From Cladosporium sp. IMV 00045 (lineage: Eukaryota > Ascomycota > Dothideomycetes > Cladosporiales > Cladosporiaceae): 64,000 nt of DNA. Under the pieces are notes generated by a model. That model was given only the letters and a program-made list of their open reading frames with translations, was not told the origin of the DNA and did not search any database. Position 1 is the stretch's first letter. The number at the start of each line of letters is the position of its first letter. The stretch spans positions 1-64,000 of the forward strand of contig MSJI02000894.1 of the NCBI GenBank assembly GCA_001931905.2. Direction: 5' to 3'. The position numbers and the translations under genes are program-made. Positions 22,234 to 36,197 of the stretch are shown piece by piece.

Positions 22234-23361
22234 TCAACCCACAGGCGCCGGACTCGTCGCCGGCGTCCCGCCCGCCGGCGACATCGGCGGACTCTGCGCA
22301 TTATGCTTACTCTTCCGTCTCTTCTTCTCCTTCGCCTTCTTCGTCACTTTACCCGGCGAAGGCGGGCTCGCCGCACCAGCTCCAGCAGCAGCGGGCGAGG
22401 CAGGTTTGCTCGCCACCAGCGCCGCCGCCGCAGCTGCTGCGGCATTGGCTTCCTCTTTCGCTCGCGCGGCTGCTTCGGCGTCGGCTTTGCGCTTTTTCGC
22501 CGCCGCCGTGGAGGAGACAAAGGTCAGGCTGCCGGGCTCGCCTTGCAGTGGGTTTTCGTCGGTGAATGGGTCGTCGGCGTAGGTGAGCGATTGCACTAGG
22601 GAGTCGCGCAGTAGGCGGGTCGCGTGGGCGTCGGAGGTTGTGGATTGCGCTGCTTGTTGCTGTTGGCTGTTGGTGGGTGCGGAGGAGCCCGAGCGGATGT
22701 CGGTTGATATGCTGCCTTCGCGGGAGCGAGGGGTGTTGCTGCCAGCTGTTGAGGTGGGGTTTTTGCCGTTTGCGGTTGTGGTTGAAGAAATCGTCGGGTA
22801 AGTGTGGCCGGTCGTGGGCGACCATTGCGGCAGCGCGGAGGCTTGAGTGAAGCAGTTGTTCAGCGCTGTGGAGGCCGACAGCAAGCGCGTGCCCAGGACG
22901 TCGCCCACGCTGGGCGCCTGGTAGACGTTCTCGCCGATCACGTAGTAGGTGGCCAGCGTCTCTACGGTGTCCCGGCTCTTAGGCGGCACGCCCTTGGTGC
23001 GATCCTGCTTGCGGATGACATACACGCCTCCCTTGGCCGGGCGGCCCTCCGCGTCGAACTCCATCTGCTCGCCCTCGGCGATCATGTACTCGGAGCCATT
23101 GCGCGAGGCGATCTGCGCTTCGAAGTCTTTGCGGTTGTGCGAGAATTGCCATCCGTACGGGTCGGCCTGACATTGCTGAATTTCGAGACCGTTCTTGGTG
23201 GTCCAGTCGAAGAAGGGCGAGTTGGCGAAGTAGTGGTGCAGCATGTTGTCGCTCATGAAGGGGAAATTGAATTGCGAGTTCTCCAGCTGGCCCATGTACC
23301 AGACATTGTGCATATGTTCCGAGTAGACGCGCTCGTCGAGCGGCGCGCCGTCTTGCGCCAT
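22234..23361 (-). CDS. MED6: Mediator complex subunit 6
   Basis: An intron-less 375-residue frame. Residues about 10-175 match the Med6 fold. The early segment containing NMLHHYFANSPFFDWTTKN is the family signature, followed by GGVYVIRKQDR and YYVIGENVYQAPSVGDVLGT, then LLSASTALNNCFTQAS. Med6 is a head-module subunit linking Mediator to RNA polymerase II. The C-terminal 200 residues are low in complexity: Ser/Thr/Gln-rich, then an Ala-rich run, then a Lys/Arg-rich segment (KKAKEKKRRKSKH) that could be a nuclear localisation signal. It is divergent from the small gene at 23925, with 563 bp between. Confidence 0.92.
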   Translation of the reverse strand: MAQDGAPLDERVYSEHMHNVWYMGQLENSQFNFPFMSDNMLHHYFANSPFFDWTTKNGLEIQQCQADPYGWQFSHNRKDFEAQIASRNGSEYMIAEGEQMEFDAEGRPAKGGVYVIRKQDRTKGVPPKSRDTVETLATYYVIGENVYQAPSVGDVLGTRLLSASTALNNCFTQASALPQWSPTTGHTYPTISSTTTANGKNPTSTAGSNTPRSREGSISTDIRSGSSAPTNSQQQQAAQSTTSDAHATRLLRDSLVQSLTYADDPFTDENPLQGEPGSLTFVSSTAAAKKRKADAEAAARAKEEANAAAAAAAALVASKPASPAAAGAGAASPPSPGKVTKKAKEKKRRKSKHNAQSPPMSPAGGTPATSPAPVG

Positions 23362-23924
23362 GGCTGCTGTGGTGGTGATGTGTTGTGGGTTGGGTGGGAT
23401 GGTGATGTTTAAAGATTAACAGTCGATATGGTAGAAGCTCGGGGCCGAGGTGGGAGAGAGCTTCCGCGGAATTTGCTCCGCTGTGCTATTCACTTCCGAT
23501 CTTATCATTCACTTCACATGTCAACGGGCGAGATACCACCTCCCATGAGCATTCCGATGTGGAGGCGCGAAGGTCCGAAATGGAGATGGATATTCTCGCG
23601 GAATTCCCTCACGGATTACAAGCAAGACCCATATTTCAAATCAAGCATTCCGGAAGCATTGCCGGGAGACTTCTCCTAGAACATGTCGTGACTTCATACC
23701 TGGTCATCTATCGTACACGACCTGAGTGACGCAAACAACAGCATCGATATCCAATGATGTGGTGTGATCAAGCCTCAGGGTCAAGCCTTTAGACGATGGC
23801 TAACAAATAAATACCATCCGGTGTACCATCCCACTTTGCCCCTCCTAACACTCTCAAGCAATTATCTCTACCTAATCTAACAACAACTTAAAAGCCCCTA
23901 GACCAACCCTACACGACCACCAAT
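23362..23924. promoter_or_regulatory. Divergent promoter region between MED6 and the small hydrophilic-protein gene
   Basis: No gene is seen. An AACAACTTAAAAG leader and a pyrimidine-rich stretch (about 23820-23920) precede the plus-strand start. Confidence 0.5.
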
Positions 23925-24210
23925 ATGTCCGGAGTTCCAGGTTCGTAAACCCCTCCCTCCTCAAACTTTACCAGCCTCAAGCTAAGACCCAATCTCAGTC
24001 ACCAATCCCAAGCAGGAGCAGAACAGCGCCAAGGACGTCGCCGGCCGCGAGAACAAGGGTATGGCCGGAGCTGGCATGCTCGCCGGCGCAAAGGACAAGG
24101 TCAACCAGGCGCTCGGAGGCGACAACAAGAAGTCCACGGGCCAGGCCGACAACACCGACCACAAGGGCGAGAGCCTGCCCGGCGCCGACATTCCTGGCAA
24201 GAACTATTAG
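23925..24210 (+). CDS. Small hydrophilic CsbD/stress-like protein
   Basis: Exons are 23925-23940 and 23999-24210, encoding 75 residues. The 58-bp intron has a GTTCGT donor and a CTCAG acceptor and restores a Val codon. The protein is Gly-, Lys-, Asn- and Asp-rich, lacks cysteine, and has a motif series (MAGAGMLAGAKDKVNQALGG, then KKSTGQADN) like the small CsbD-type or conidiation/stress proteins common in filamentous fungi. A short helix at MLAGAKDKVNQAL is the only ordered-looking part. Family assignment is tentative. The MSGVP start codon is encoded by a 16-nt first exon, so the gene is easily missed. Confidence 0.75.
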
Positions 24211-24659
24211 ATGATGGATGCTTTGTTCTTTTGACGAGGTTTTGACGAGTTAATGAAGAAATTGAATACTTTCAAGTCTTTATGTCTGACGCTTCGGTTC
24301 CACTCATGTAGTGTGATCCGTATTCGATCACATGTGCTCGTTGTTCGTCATGCTTCTGAGATGGCTTGATGGCAGACATTCGAAGCCCAAGGACCAGATC
24401 AATGAAGATGTCGACTAGCATCAGATCATCAACTTAAGTTCCTAAACCTGGTCCGTTTGCTGCATTACTGCTCGATGTTTAGACGTTGCCATGAATGGGA
24501 GTCTCGATAATGTGACAGCTTTCGAAGATCGTACCGAAAATGTATCATACTCGTATACTCGCTAAAGAAGAGGGTATTAATGCAAAGACTAGGAAAAGCA
24601 TATACAACACATTAGTGGAAATTCACACGTCCAAACGCCATGTCATGCCATCAACCAAA
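24211..24659. other. Convergent 3' intergenic region
   Basis: No gene is seen between the small hydrophilic-protein gene and the BTB gene. Confidence 0.6.
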
Positions 24660-25486
24660 TCATGCCTCGTCCTCGACAGCAGTGTCCTCACCCTCGGTCT
24701 CACTGGGCTTGTAGTCCGGCACCTCAGACATGATCGAGTCCTCCGAGTCCTCTCTTTTGGCCTCCAACTTGATGTCCCTCCTCATCTCAGCCTCGTGCGG
24801 AATAGGAACGGTAGGAGGCTTGCGCGCGTCGGGAACAAGGGACTCATCAATCCTCCACTTCTGCACCGACAGAATGATATCGACAGCCAACTGCTGGCCA
24901 TCGCGACGTAGTGCCTTCTCCCAGTGCGCGGGGAGACCTTCGCCGAGGATGAACATGCGCGCCGCGCAGGAGACCATCAGCTCGCGCATGGGAGAGTCCG
25001 GCGCCGAGTTGGCGTAGATGTATTGCACGCGGCGGAGGCCAGGCCAGCTGTCTGTCGCGTGGTAGTAGTCGCGGACGGTGTTCATGACGTCCAGCTTCAG
25101 CTTGGTGATTTCCCATTTCTCGCCCATCAGGTAGAGGTCGAGTAGGCCGCTCAAGTCCTTCTCTTCTTTGGCTGGCGGAACGACGTCGGCGTACAGCCAT
25201 GCGACGAAGAGACGGAATGGGTGGTCTTCTTCTTCGGGCAGGCCGAACTGCTCGTTGCGGCGGCCGCTTTTGCTGTACAAGTTCTTGCGGAAGTATTTTG
25301 AGCGGTAGCAGAGTAGCTTTTCGTGCAGGACCCAGTGCGTGTTCTCTGGACCGACGTAGATGTCGACCATGTCGCGAGACATGAGCCTGGAGGACGGTAC
25401 ATATTAGCGGGGATGATCTGCTAAGTGAAGATTGATTGTCTGAGAAAGCCATACTCGTGAAGCTCCTTTTGCCTAGGGATCGCCAT
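24660..25486 (-). CDS. BTB/POZ-domain protein
   Basis: Exons are 25486-25455 and 25386-24660, encoding 252 residues; the 68-bp intron (GTATGG..CTCCAG) splits a Glu codon. Residues about 12-110 form a BTB fold: DIYVGPENTHWVLHEKLLC, YRSKYFRKNL, FRLFVAWLYADVV, then the L-rich helix DLYLMGEKWEI. About 110-200 continue as helices of a BACK-like region. The tail (about 205-252) is acidic (SETEGEDTAVEDEA). This is the common fungal arrangement of a stand-alone BTB protein without MATH or kelch repeats. Such proteins are thought to mediate protein-protein contacts, often as cullin-3 adaptors, but the partner here is unknown. Confidence 0.85.
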
Positions 25487-26159
25487 ATTGCTGATGTGTT
25501 GATTTTCTGGTGGAGAAAAGTCGATGTCTTAGAGCTGTTGCGGCTCAAATAGCTTGAGGCAAGCTTTAGATGTACCGGTGATCCAAAAAGTGAAGGTTTC
25601 TGAGCAAGTAAGGTAGAGGAGCCACGCGACGGGGGTGTGGCTAGTAGTCTTAATACTCCCCGAGAGACAGCACAGCAGGGAGGCTGGAGAGCTTAATCCT
25701 TGGTTGGTGATACTGCATGATATTGCAGCTCGGCTACGTCACCGAGATCGAATAATCGTCGCGGATCGATGGACTAACGACGAGACTTACTTGATTGAGC
25801 CACGTGCGGGCCAGCAACATGCTCGAGCTTGTCCGGGGCTGCTTATAGCTAAAACGTGACGTATTTAACTGACACGGTTTCTTGCTCTCTTAAGATGGAG
25901 TTTGCTGCATCGTTCCAAAGAAACATCAAGACCGAATACTGAAGCACGTCAAATTGAACGTGGCTACTCAGTCAGATGGAAACTCGCACAATTGAAACCG
26001 GTCGAGTTCTCCAGTGGAATATTCGATACACCCGAGGAAGCCTTATTGGCGGTGGTTGGTAAAACGTCTACAAGTGCTTCGACTCACACTTAAACTCGTA
26101 CAGGTGTTTTCATTGCTTTTCTTTGCTACGCTATCACCATGAATTTTGATGGTATTTTC
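25487..26159. other. Intergenic region
   Basis: No gene is supported. The short plus-strand frames here lack features. Confidence 0.5.
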
Positions 26160-26612
26160 TCACCCAAATGTGACTTGGTTGAGGAAATCCTCCTCAACCC
26201 TCCCTCCGGTGACTGGCATCTGGTAGTGGGAACTGTCGAGCTGTTACACACGAAGTTTAGCGATGATTCCGCCCAAGCAGCCAAGAGCTAAGACATACCG
26301 TCTTCACACAGAAGTTAAGAAGTTCAGACGATGCCTCGAGAAGAGCATGAAGAGCTTTTTCGACGGAGAGAGCATCTTGACCCTGGAGCGCCGTGCTGCC
26401 GTTGACGATAACCATGGCGATGAAGACACCTCTTTTGTTGGCGACGAGGATGTCGATGCGGTCGGCAGGTTCGGCCTCAGAGCCAATAATGCTGGCTTCT
26501 GTGTTGATGATGAAGTGGACGTTGTCTGCAACTTGTCAGTATTGGTGACGGTAGAGAAACATTAGACCGACGCACCACGGATCTGATTGCGGATGCCGTC
26601 TAGGGAAGTCAT
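26160..26612 (-). CDS. Small three-exon gene, unknown function
   Basis: Exons are 26612-26576, 26525-26299 and 26240-26160, encoding 114 residues. Introns of 50 and 58 bp have GT..AG ends (GTGCGT..TTGCAG and GTATGT..AACAG) and leave a single clean frame from ATG to TGA. It begins MTSLDGIRNQIRDN and has a strong alternating hydrophobic middle (RIDILVANKRGVFIAMVIVN). An amphipathic helix follows (SVEKALHALLEASSELLN), then a polar end (GRVEEDFLNQVTFG). The pattern suggests a compact alpha/beta domain. I do not recognise the family. The absence of any stop in all three exons, with both splice sites consistent, is the main evidence. No single frame shows this gene. Confidence 0.7.
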
Positions 26613-28557
26613 GTTGTCGATGACTCGAGTTGACGGGAGACGATCTTTTATTTAAGTCTGAAGTGCTTCTTGTATTTGGGTGAGTGGGTGTAAGATCAAG
26701 AAATTCGATGTTGGTGTATTTGTTTGGATGCAGACTCGGTCTAGCCCTCCATTCATCACGTGTGAACAGAGAGCGGTTGATCATTCACAGCAGATCGAAG
26801 CCCTTCACACCTATCCGTGGGTAACCGACGGTATTGTAGGTGAGGCGTGAAGAATCAGACCACTCCGAATACTCATACATTCGCAATGAACGACCAACGA
26901 CGAGACGGTGTGACTGACGATAGCCTGGAAGGCAAGTGTGCATTTTTAATGTCGGTATTACGACTTTCGGTCGAGGTCGAAACCATCCAGGCTCAAGTCA
27001 AGACACCGATCAATAAGGTATACTGGAACCCTTTCTTTTCCCAGCGAGAAATCAAAGCATAACGTTGCTGATACTCACAGTGCTGTTTCCGTGTATCTTC
27101 TTTATAATTGTGCAGACACCATCTCCGACGTTAGCTAGAAATCTGCTTCTGTATTGACTATCACCTTGTATCACGAAAATCCTGAACAATATCCCATGTT
27201 TGCGGCTAGACCCATGTGCGATGAGTGCATGCTGGAATTCACAATACAAGCTGACCGAATACGCCAGTATCAAATGAGGCGAACATGGCGATGATCTGGT
27301 TTCGACCGAGAAGACTACATACGTCGTCGCTGACAGAAGCAATATCCAAACGACGCACGAGCGAGACAAGAGCAGTCTTCCATGTACTCCTACCATTTGC
27401 TGCTGCTTCTATTGCCGCTAATCGAGCTACATCTGAACAATTTGGTTGAAGACTTCTCTCCTCGACCGCAGGAGATCACGGGGAGAGAATGGCACGGTCA
27501 TCGACTTCAGGATCTATCGACCCGCCACTCTAGAAAGAGTTTGTGCAGTCAAGTGCTTAGAACGCTTCATGTAATGAACACTAGCATCTTCGCACTTGAA
27601 AACGTCGAGCCGCATCACAATAACCCACCCACGACACGAGCCCAACCCTACCGTACCCAGTCCGCAAAGGACGTATCGATGAAGACGGCTCATTGATTCC
27701 CGAATATAACGTGAATTTAATGCTGCTATCATCGACTTCAGTATGGACTAAAGACGAAGGATGCTAGAGATCTCTGCATTCCCACTCTATTGAAATCTAC
27801 ACGATTACGAAGAACCACGCCCCGGGAGGCATCGAGCCATGCCATTGTTAATTCGCAGGAAGTCAAGGTTGGCTCAGAGGTGCTCGTGGTATCTTCCAAT
27901 CGTCTCCCGAATTGAGGATCGATTGGATGCGGCTATCATCGCCTTCAGTAGCCCAAGAACACGAGAGATTCTAGGGATCCCTGCATTTCTCCTGGTAGAT
28001 ATTTTTGCGCTCGAGAGCAACCACGACTCGGGACAGCTCCTCTTCAGGTATTTTCCATTTGGAGTGCGAATTAGATCGGCGGCGTTGATGGTGTTCGAGC
28101 TCGTCTCTCGGTTGCAGTAGTGACTATATGTATGTGCTAGTATCATCAACTCTAATATAACAAACAAAGTGAAAGATACCGGGAAGGCCGAATTTGTACT
28201 TGATGGAATATCCAACATCTGAGACCAACGGCGCTAAGCATCGTCTCCTGCTTGTAGTGTTGCATCGATGCTGCTATCATATACTTCAATATGACGAAAA
28301 CTTTGAGAGATATTGGGAAGACTGGCTGCATTTGTACTCCGGCGAGATTTTACAGTTGAGGATGAATGGGCGGACTCAATGAAAACTTATGCGAAGCGAG
28401 ACAAATCAAAGAAGAGAATGCCAGAGAAGAGTCAGAGAATTTTAGCGAAGGAAAGAAAACAGTCGATCGAGTACAAGCGAGTGAAATAGAATTTAAGGTG
28501 TAAGAAACACTCGTGTTTTGCATTGATGGGCGACAACTACATAGTACTTCCTCAAAA
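26613..28557. other. Gene-poor region with diverged repeats
   Basis: About 1.9 kb with no gene I can support. The right part holds the diverged repeat family listed separately. Confidence 0.5.
27720..28350 (+). repeat. Diverged repeat family, three copies
   Basis: Related segments share a GCTATCAT core followed by a CTTCA-type motif, then GAGA, a GGGAT-type motif and CTGCATT at similar spacing. The cores lie at about 27724-27733, 27931-27940 and 28272-28280. Copies are spaced about 200 and 340 bp apart and are roughly 60-70% alike by eye over about 100 bp. A weaker fourth match begins near 27497. They have no conserved reading frame. Confidence 0.5.
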
Positions 28558-30457
28558 CTACACATCCACTCCATGCTGATCGCGACGGTGCCTTTTCAAA
28601 TTACCAGGACGAAAAGACCTGCTGCACTCCGGACAGGCGACTTTCGGCGTATGAACAGCGCGAAAGTGGTCGGCGGCCTCCTTGTCTGTCCCAAAGTACT
28701 GCGGACAGGAGCTTTCATCACAAGCGATCGGCGTTTCCAGGCTGTATTTGGGATGCTGCCTGTGCATATGGTCTTTGAGTCTTGCCTCGGTGACTTTGCT
28801 GTTGCACTCGGGGCATCTGATCCTGGGTAATTGAGGCAATCTCGCTGGCTGTCCGCGCTTTGTCGGAGGTGGTGTGAAGGTGGAATCTTCCTCTTGTTTC
28901 CGCTTGTTAGTTTTGTCCACGTCCTGCTGCAGGTTCTCTCGATACTCTGCCACCCGGTTCTGCGTAGTCTGCCTCAGACCAGCCCAGTCTGATGCACGCT
29001 GAGTCTCGCGGCCTCTTTTCAGAGTCGGCCAGCCGAGGGGACGCTCTTTGTCATGGTGTGCAATTAACTGCGGGAACCCATTGGCTGCTTGGGTTGCATG
29101 GCCTTTCCGGGCAATGTACAGATTGAACGGAGTGCCATCGGGGAGGATCTTGGACGCAGTGCTGAGACCAGCTTTTGTGGACATGTGCTTGTTGAGTTGC
29201 AGGATGGGCGAGTCTTTCGCATCATCATCGAGGACGAGACCTTCCCTCTCGGCATAATAAAGGAGATGTGGGCTGAGCTGGCTGAGGCGGAAGCGGTGGT
29301 TGTGGTGCTTTTCCACAAATCTCATGCTAAGCACAGCTTCAAGAGCGTTCCTTTTTTCGGGTTGATCGTCCTTCCAGGTAGAAGCATCGGTGATGCTGCT
29401 TTTCTTGAAGTTGGCAAAGCCATGATGACGGACCGTCGTGATGCCGACCAAAGCTGCAAATACGTTGACGATAGTATCAGCCATGCGCACGAACCTCTCA
29501 GAAATCTTGCCGCGTAGGATGATCTCGGAGTGGTAAGTGTAGAAGTGGAATTGTCCAGTCTTGATTTTGACGGCGCCGTGGAAGGGCTGCTTGTAAATCG
29601 GCACAAATTCATGATCCTCAGCTGGCAGGGTAAAGAGTTTCCAGTCAGGATCGGCCTTGACCCTGGAGATGTCCTCCAAGACGTTGACCTGGGAGACAAA
29701 GAGGCGAGCTCCATAGGTGGCAGTCTCGTCAATCTTGCGGTTGAGTTGGTCGTTCAAGTCAAGAGTGGATGATTCGTAGACTTCTTTGTACGGCTGAGAA
29801 TCATTGAGCTCGCGAGCGGTCGTGCTTGTCTTGGGATAGATACGTTCGGTCCAGCAGATGCTCTGGGTCGGCAAGTCGCTCGCCAAGCCTAGCTTGAAGT
29901 ACAGCAAGTACAGGCAAGGGTTCTTCTGATCAGTCACGGAGAGAAGGGTACCGTCGGCGTTTTTCCTGGCTGGGGGGTAATGCATGGTGATCATGGCTGG
30001 AGAATCGAGCCGTCCGGAAAACTTGACCGCGTCGGCTCGCGGAATTTGGAGTGAAAGGTCGTCGGTGAAGCCCTCCTACAACTCATCGTCGATCTCACAT
30101 CCCCAACTTGGCCTATGTGGCAGTATCAGCATGCATGTACCAATGTGTTGGGGAGCGATTGACGGAGAAATGTTGATCGTACCAATTGTTCTCCTTGTAG
30201 ATGGGCTTCTTGTTGGAGGTATGGCCATCGCCACCCTTTCCATACTCATCCGCACGACTCCTGCACTTCGCGATAAGCACAATGGCATCATCCTCGGGGA
30301 TGCCAGCAGCCACAAGGCTTGCTTTGAGGATGCCGAAGGGGCTGTCTGAAGCCTCAGAAAGATCATCGGGCTCGTCGCCACTGAGATCGGCGACATGGGC
30401 GATGATCTGAGTCTGCACAATCTCTTCCTCGACTTCGAAAAGTTCGATTGAGGCCAT
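28558..30457 (-). CDS. C2H2 zinc-finger protein; 5' structure uncertain
   Basis: The 3' exon (30075-28558) is open for 505 residues. It ends in three C2H2 fingers: RCPECNSKVTEARLKDHMHR.., IACDESSCPQYFGTDKEAAD.. and VACPECSRSFRPGNLKRHRR... Upstream lies a large domain of unknown type. A likely first exon starts at ATG 30457 (MASIELFEVEEEIVQTQIIA), acidic, and runs to about 30164. The best phase-compatible join uses a weak GTCAAT donor (intron 30163-30076, acceptor TTGTAG); without it a stop ends the first frame at 30113. The alternatives are two separate genes, or a second gene starting at ATG 29994. C2H2 fingers imply nucleic-acid binding, but the target is unknown. Confidence 0.6.
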
Positions 30458-31930
30458 CTCTGCGGTTGCTGGCGTGACTGTTGCGTTGCGGCGGTGATGG
30501 TAGCAGCGTAGATGGCAAGACAGGAATACGGTGAGGGATGTGGCGAGGAAGCCCACGCACACCTGCCAGAGAGGGTCCCATTAGGCATGGTCCTACATGG
30601 CCAAGAGCGGTGTTTGGGAGGTGCAGATGCAGTAAGTACCAGCGGGGATGGAGCGCTCCATGGAAAGAGCTTTCCGGAAGCGACATTGTCAAATGCAGAA
30701 AGCCCAGAGATATGGATCCGTTAAGTACCAGAGCTAATGGAGCCCTCCATCGCTTGTGCAGTCCGGCGAAGAGCTGGGTCAAGGTCTGAGGCTCGCGCCA
30801 GTAGTTGGACCTGATTCGGATTGATATCTTCATAGTTGCACGCTGCGCAAAAGTCGAAGGTCACCCTGACCAGTGGCGCGCGCCATGACAATACCTACCT
30901 GGAGCGGCACGATAAGGCATCGTCGCTGCGTAACAGTCTGAGGCTACCCTGACCGGTGGAGCGCGCCATGAGGACGTCGTTGTAGGGGGAAGGAAGGATG
31001 AGCGGATGTTAGGGAAGGAAGTAGAAAGTGGTATTTGTATGACGCAGTCGCTAGTCGCGGCCGTCAGGTTGGACGAGAGGGGGAGTGCAAGAGATGTATG
31101 GCTTGCTGGCGTTGAAGCCAATACAAACAGGGAGAGGGAAGTGATGTATGTGCATGTTGGTGTGCTTCAGTGCAGATGACTTGGAGTGATTGCTTGTTGA
31201 ACGGCAACCGCAGTCTGCGAAAGCAAAGGGAGAGGGCAAAGGGGAAAGGTGTCGTAGGGCTGGTGTTGTTATTGCTAGCGTGGCTGAGAGGGTACTCCCG
31301 CAGCCGCTAGTGCAAATCAAGCCAGCAAAGAGCATGTGAAGGATCAGGTATGTGGTCTCCGCCAAATACATTGCATAATTTAATCATGAATCGTTCACAC
31401 CGCGGTGGCTCGCAATCGCAGTGATGCTGCCGGCCGACAGGATGTGTTTGTGATTACAATCATACGGAACTTGGAGATGATTGGACGGCAACATTGCTTC
31501 GCTTTGCGGGCTCTGGGCTGTCAGCGACTTCAGCTGTTCAGCCGCGCGCGCTGCAGCCTTCTCTTGACTATGAAAAGTGTGTTTCGTATGAGCCACTTAC
31601 ATGAATGAAAATTGTTCCAGAAGCATTATTCGCAGAAGAATATTCAAGGATTGCGTACACCAATGATTTTCTACGAACGTCAAAAAGAGCGAGAAATTCA
31701 CGATGACAGAACGGAAAGATTGGAGAACAAGATGATTACGAAATTCTTCAATTGCAAAATGCCTCAAGAAGAGGCAAGCTAACATTACAGTTCAATGCTT
31801 TTTGTTCCGATTTCTCATAGCATCATAATTAAAGCAAAAACAAACAACAAACAAGCCCAGCCAGCACTATCATCTAAAGAAACGCCGTGTGTTGCGGATG
31901 CATGTCTGTACTTGGAGAGAGGCGAGGCGT
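30458..31930. other. Intergenic region with repeated promoter-like motifs
   Basis: No gene is supported. It contains a 14-bp perfect palindrome (ATGGAGCGCTCCAT, 30648-30661). A partner stretch lies near 30721-30752, where AAGTACCAG again precedes ATGGAG(C)CTCCAT. The motif ACCCTGACC(A/G)GTGG plus GCGCGCCATGA occurs twice (about 30864 and 30952). Confidence 0.5.
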
Positions 31931-35083
<3,153 letters not shown>

Positions 35084-35103
35084 NNNNNNNNNNNNNNNNN
35101 NNN
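35084..35103. other. Assembly gap (20 N)
   Basis: Twenty unknown bases. Sequence right of the gap (35104-35393) repeats 32941-33229 at about 98.6% identity, and sequence left of it (34904-35083) matches 35451-35630. The gap therefore separates two overlapping versions of the same Hsp70 region. Confidence 0.95.
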
Positions 35104-35739
35104 TTCTGGATCTTGGGGATACGGGTGGAGCCACCGACAAGGACGATCTCGTGGACAGAGGACTTGTCGATCTTGGCGTCACGGAGAGTGCGCTCGACGG
35201 GCTCCATGGTGCCACGGAAGAGGTCCTGGCAGAGCTCCTCGAAACGGGCACGGGTGATGGAGGTGTAGAAGTCAACGCCCTCGAAGAGAGAGTCGATCTC
35301 AATGGAGGTCTGGGCGGAAGAAGAGAGGGTGCGCTTCGCACGCTCGCAAGCGGTCCTCAGGCGGCGGAGGGCACGAGCGTTGGTGGTGAGGTCCTGTAAA
35401 CCGCGTTAGTATACTGAAAAATTGTTTCAATCATGGGGATTGCTTCATACCTTCTTGTTCTTCCTCTTGAATTCGTTGCAGAAGTGGTTGACGAGACGGT
35501 TGTCGAAGTCCTCGCCACCCAAGTGGGTGTCACCGGCAGTGGACTTGACCTCGAAGATACCCTCCTCGATGGTGAGGAGAGAAACATCGAAGGTACCACC
35601 ACCAAGATCGAAGATGAGAACGTTCTTCTCACCCTCCTGCTTCTTGTCAAGACCGTAGGCGATGGCAGCAGCAGTAGGCTCGTTGATGATACGGAGAACG
35701 TTGAGACCGGCGATCAGACCGGCGTCCTTGGTGGCCTGG

Positions 35740-35773
<34 letters not shown>

Positions 35774-36197
35774 TGACAGCATTGTTAACGGTGCCACCGA
35801 GGTAGGACTCAGCGGTCTCGCGCATCTTGGTGAGGATCATGGAGGAGATCTCCTCGGGAGTGAAGTCCTTGGTCTCGCCCTTGAACTCGACCTGGGTGAC
35901 GGGCTTGCCGGCCTTCTCGACGACCTTAAAGGGGAAGTGCTTCATGTCGGCCTGGACCTCAGCGTCCTGGAACTTGCGGCCGATGAGGCGCTTGGCGTCG
36001 AAGACGGTGTTGTGAGGGTTCATGGCGACCTGGTTCTTGGCGGAGTCACCGATCAGACGCTCGGTGTCGGTGAAGGCAACGAAAGAGGGAGTGGTGCGGT
36101 TGCCCTGGTCGTTGGCAATGATCTCGATGCGGTCATCACGGAAGATACCCACGCAAGAGTACGTGGTACCAAGGTCGATACCGATAGCGGGAGCCAT
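35104..36197 (-). CDS. Cytosolic Hsp70 (SSA type), 5' part of the copy with an ordinary short intron
   Basis: Exons are 36197-35451 and 35393-35104 (cut by the gap). It begins [19 protein letters not shown], the nucleotide-binding start, and runs through the first ATPase lobes. These include [34 protein letters not shown] and [13 protein letters not shown]. After the 57-bp intron comes [12 protein letters not shown], up to [11 protein letters not shown] at the gap. The intron follows codon AAG (FKRKNKK) with a GTATGA donor and CTAAC branch point. With the piece at 31931-35083 it would make a complete Hsp70. Whether the two are alleles or paralogs cannot be told here. A step-type heat-shock element lies 219 bp upstream of the start. 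Confidence 0.95.
35394..35450 (-). other. 57-bp empty intron of Hsp70
   Basis: A normal short spliceosomal intron (GTATGA donor, ACTAAC branch point, TTTACAG acceptor) at the codon boundary occupied by the 1674-bp intron in the other copy. Confidence 0.9.
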
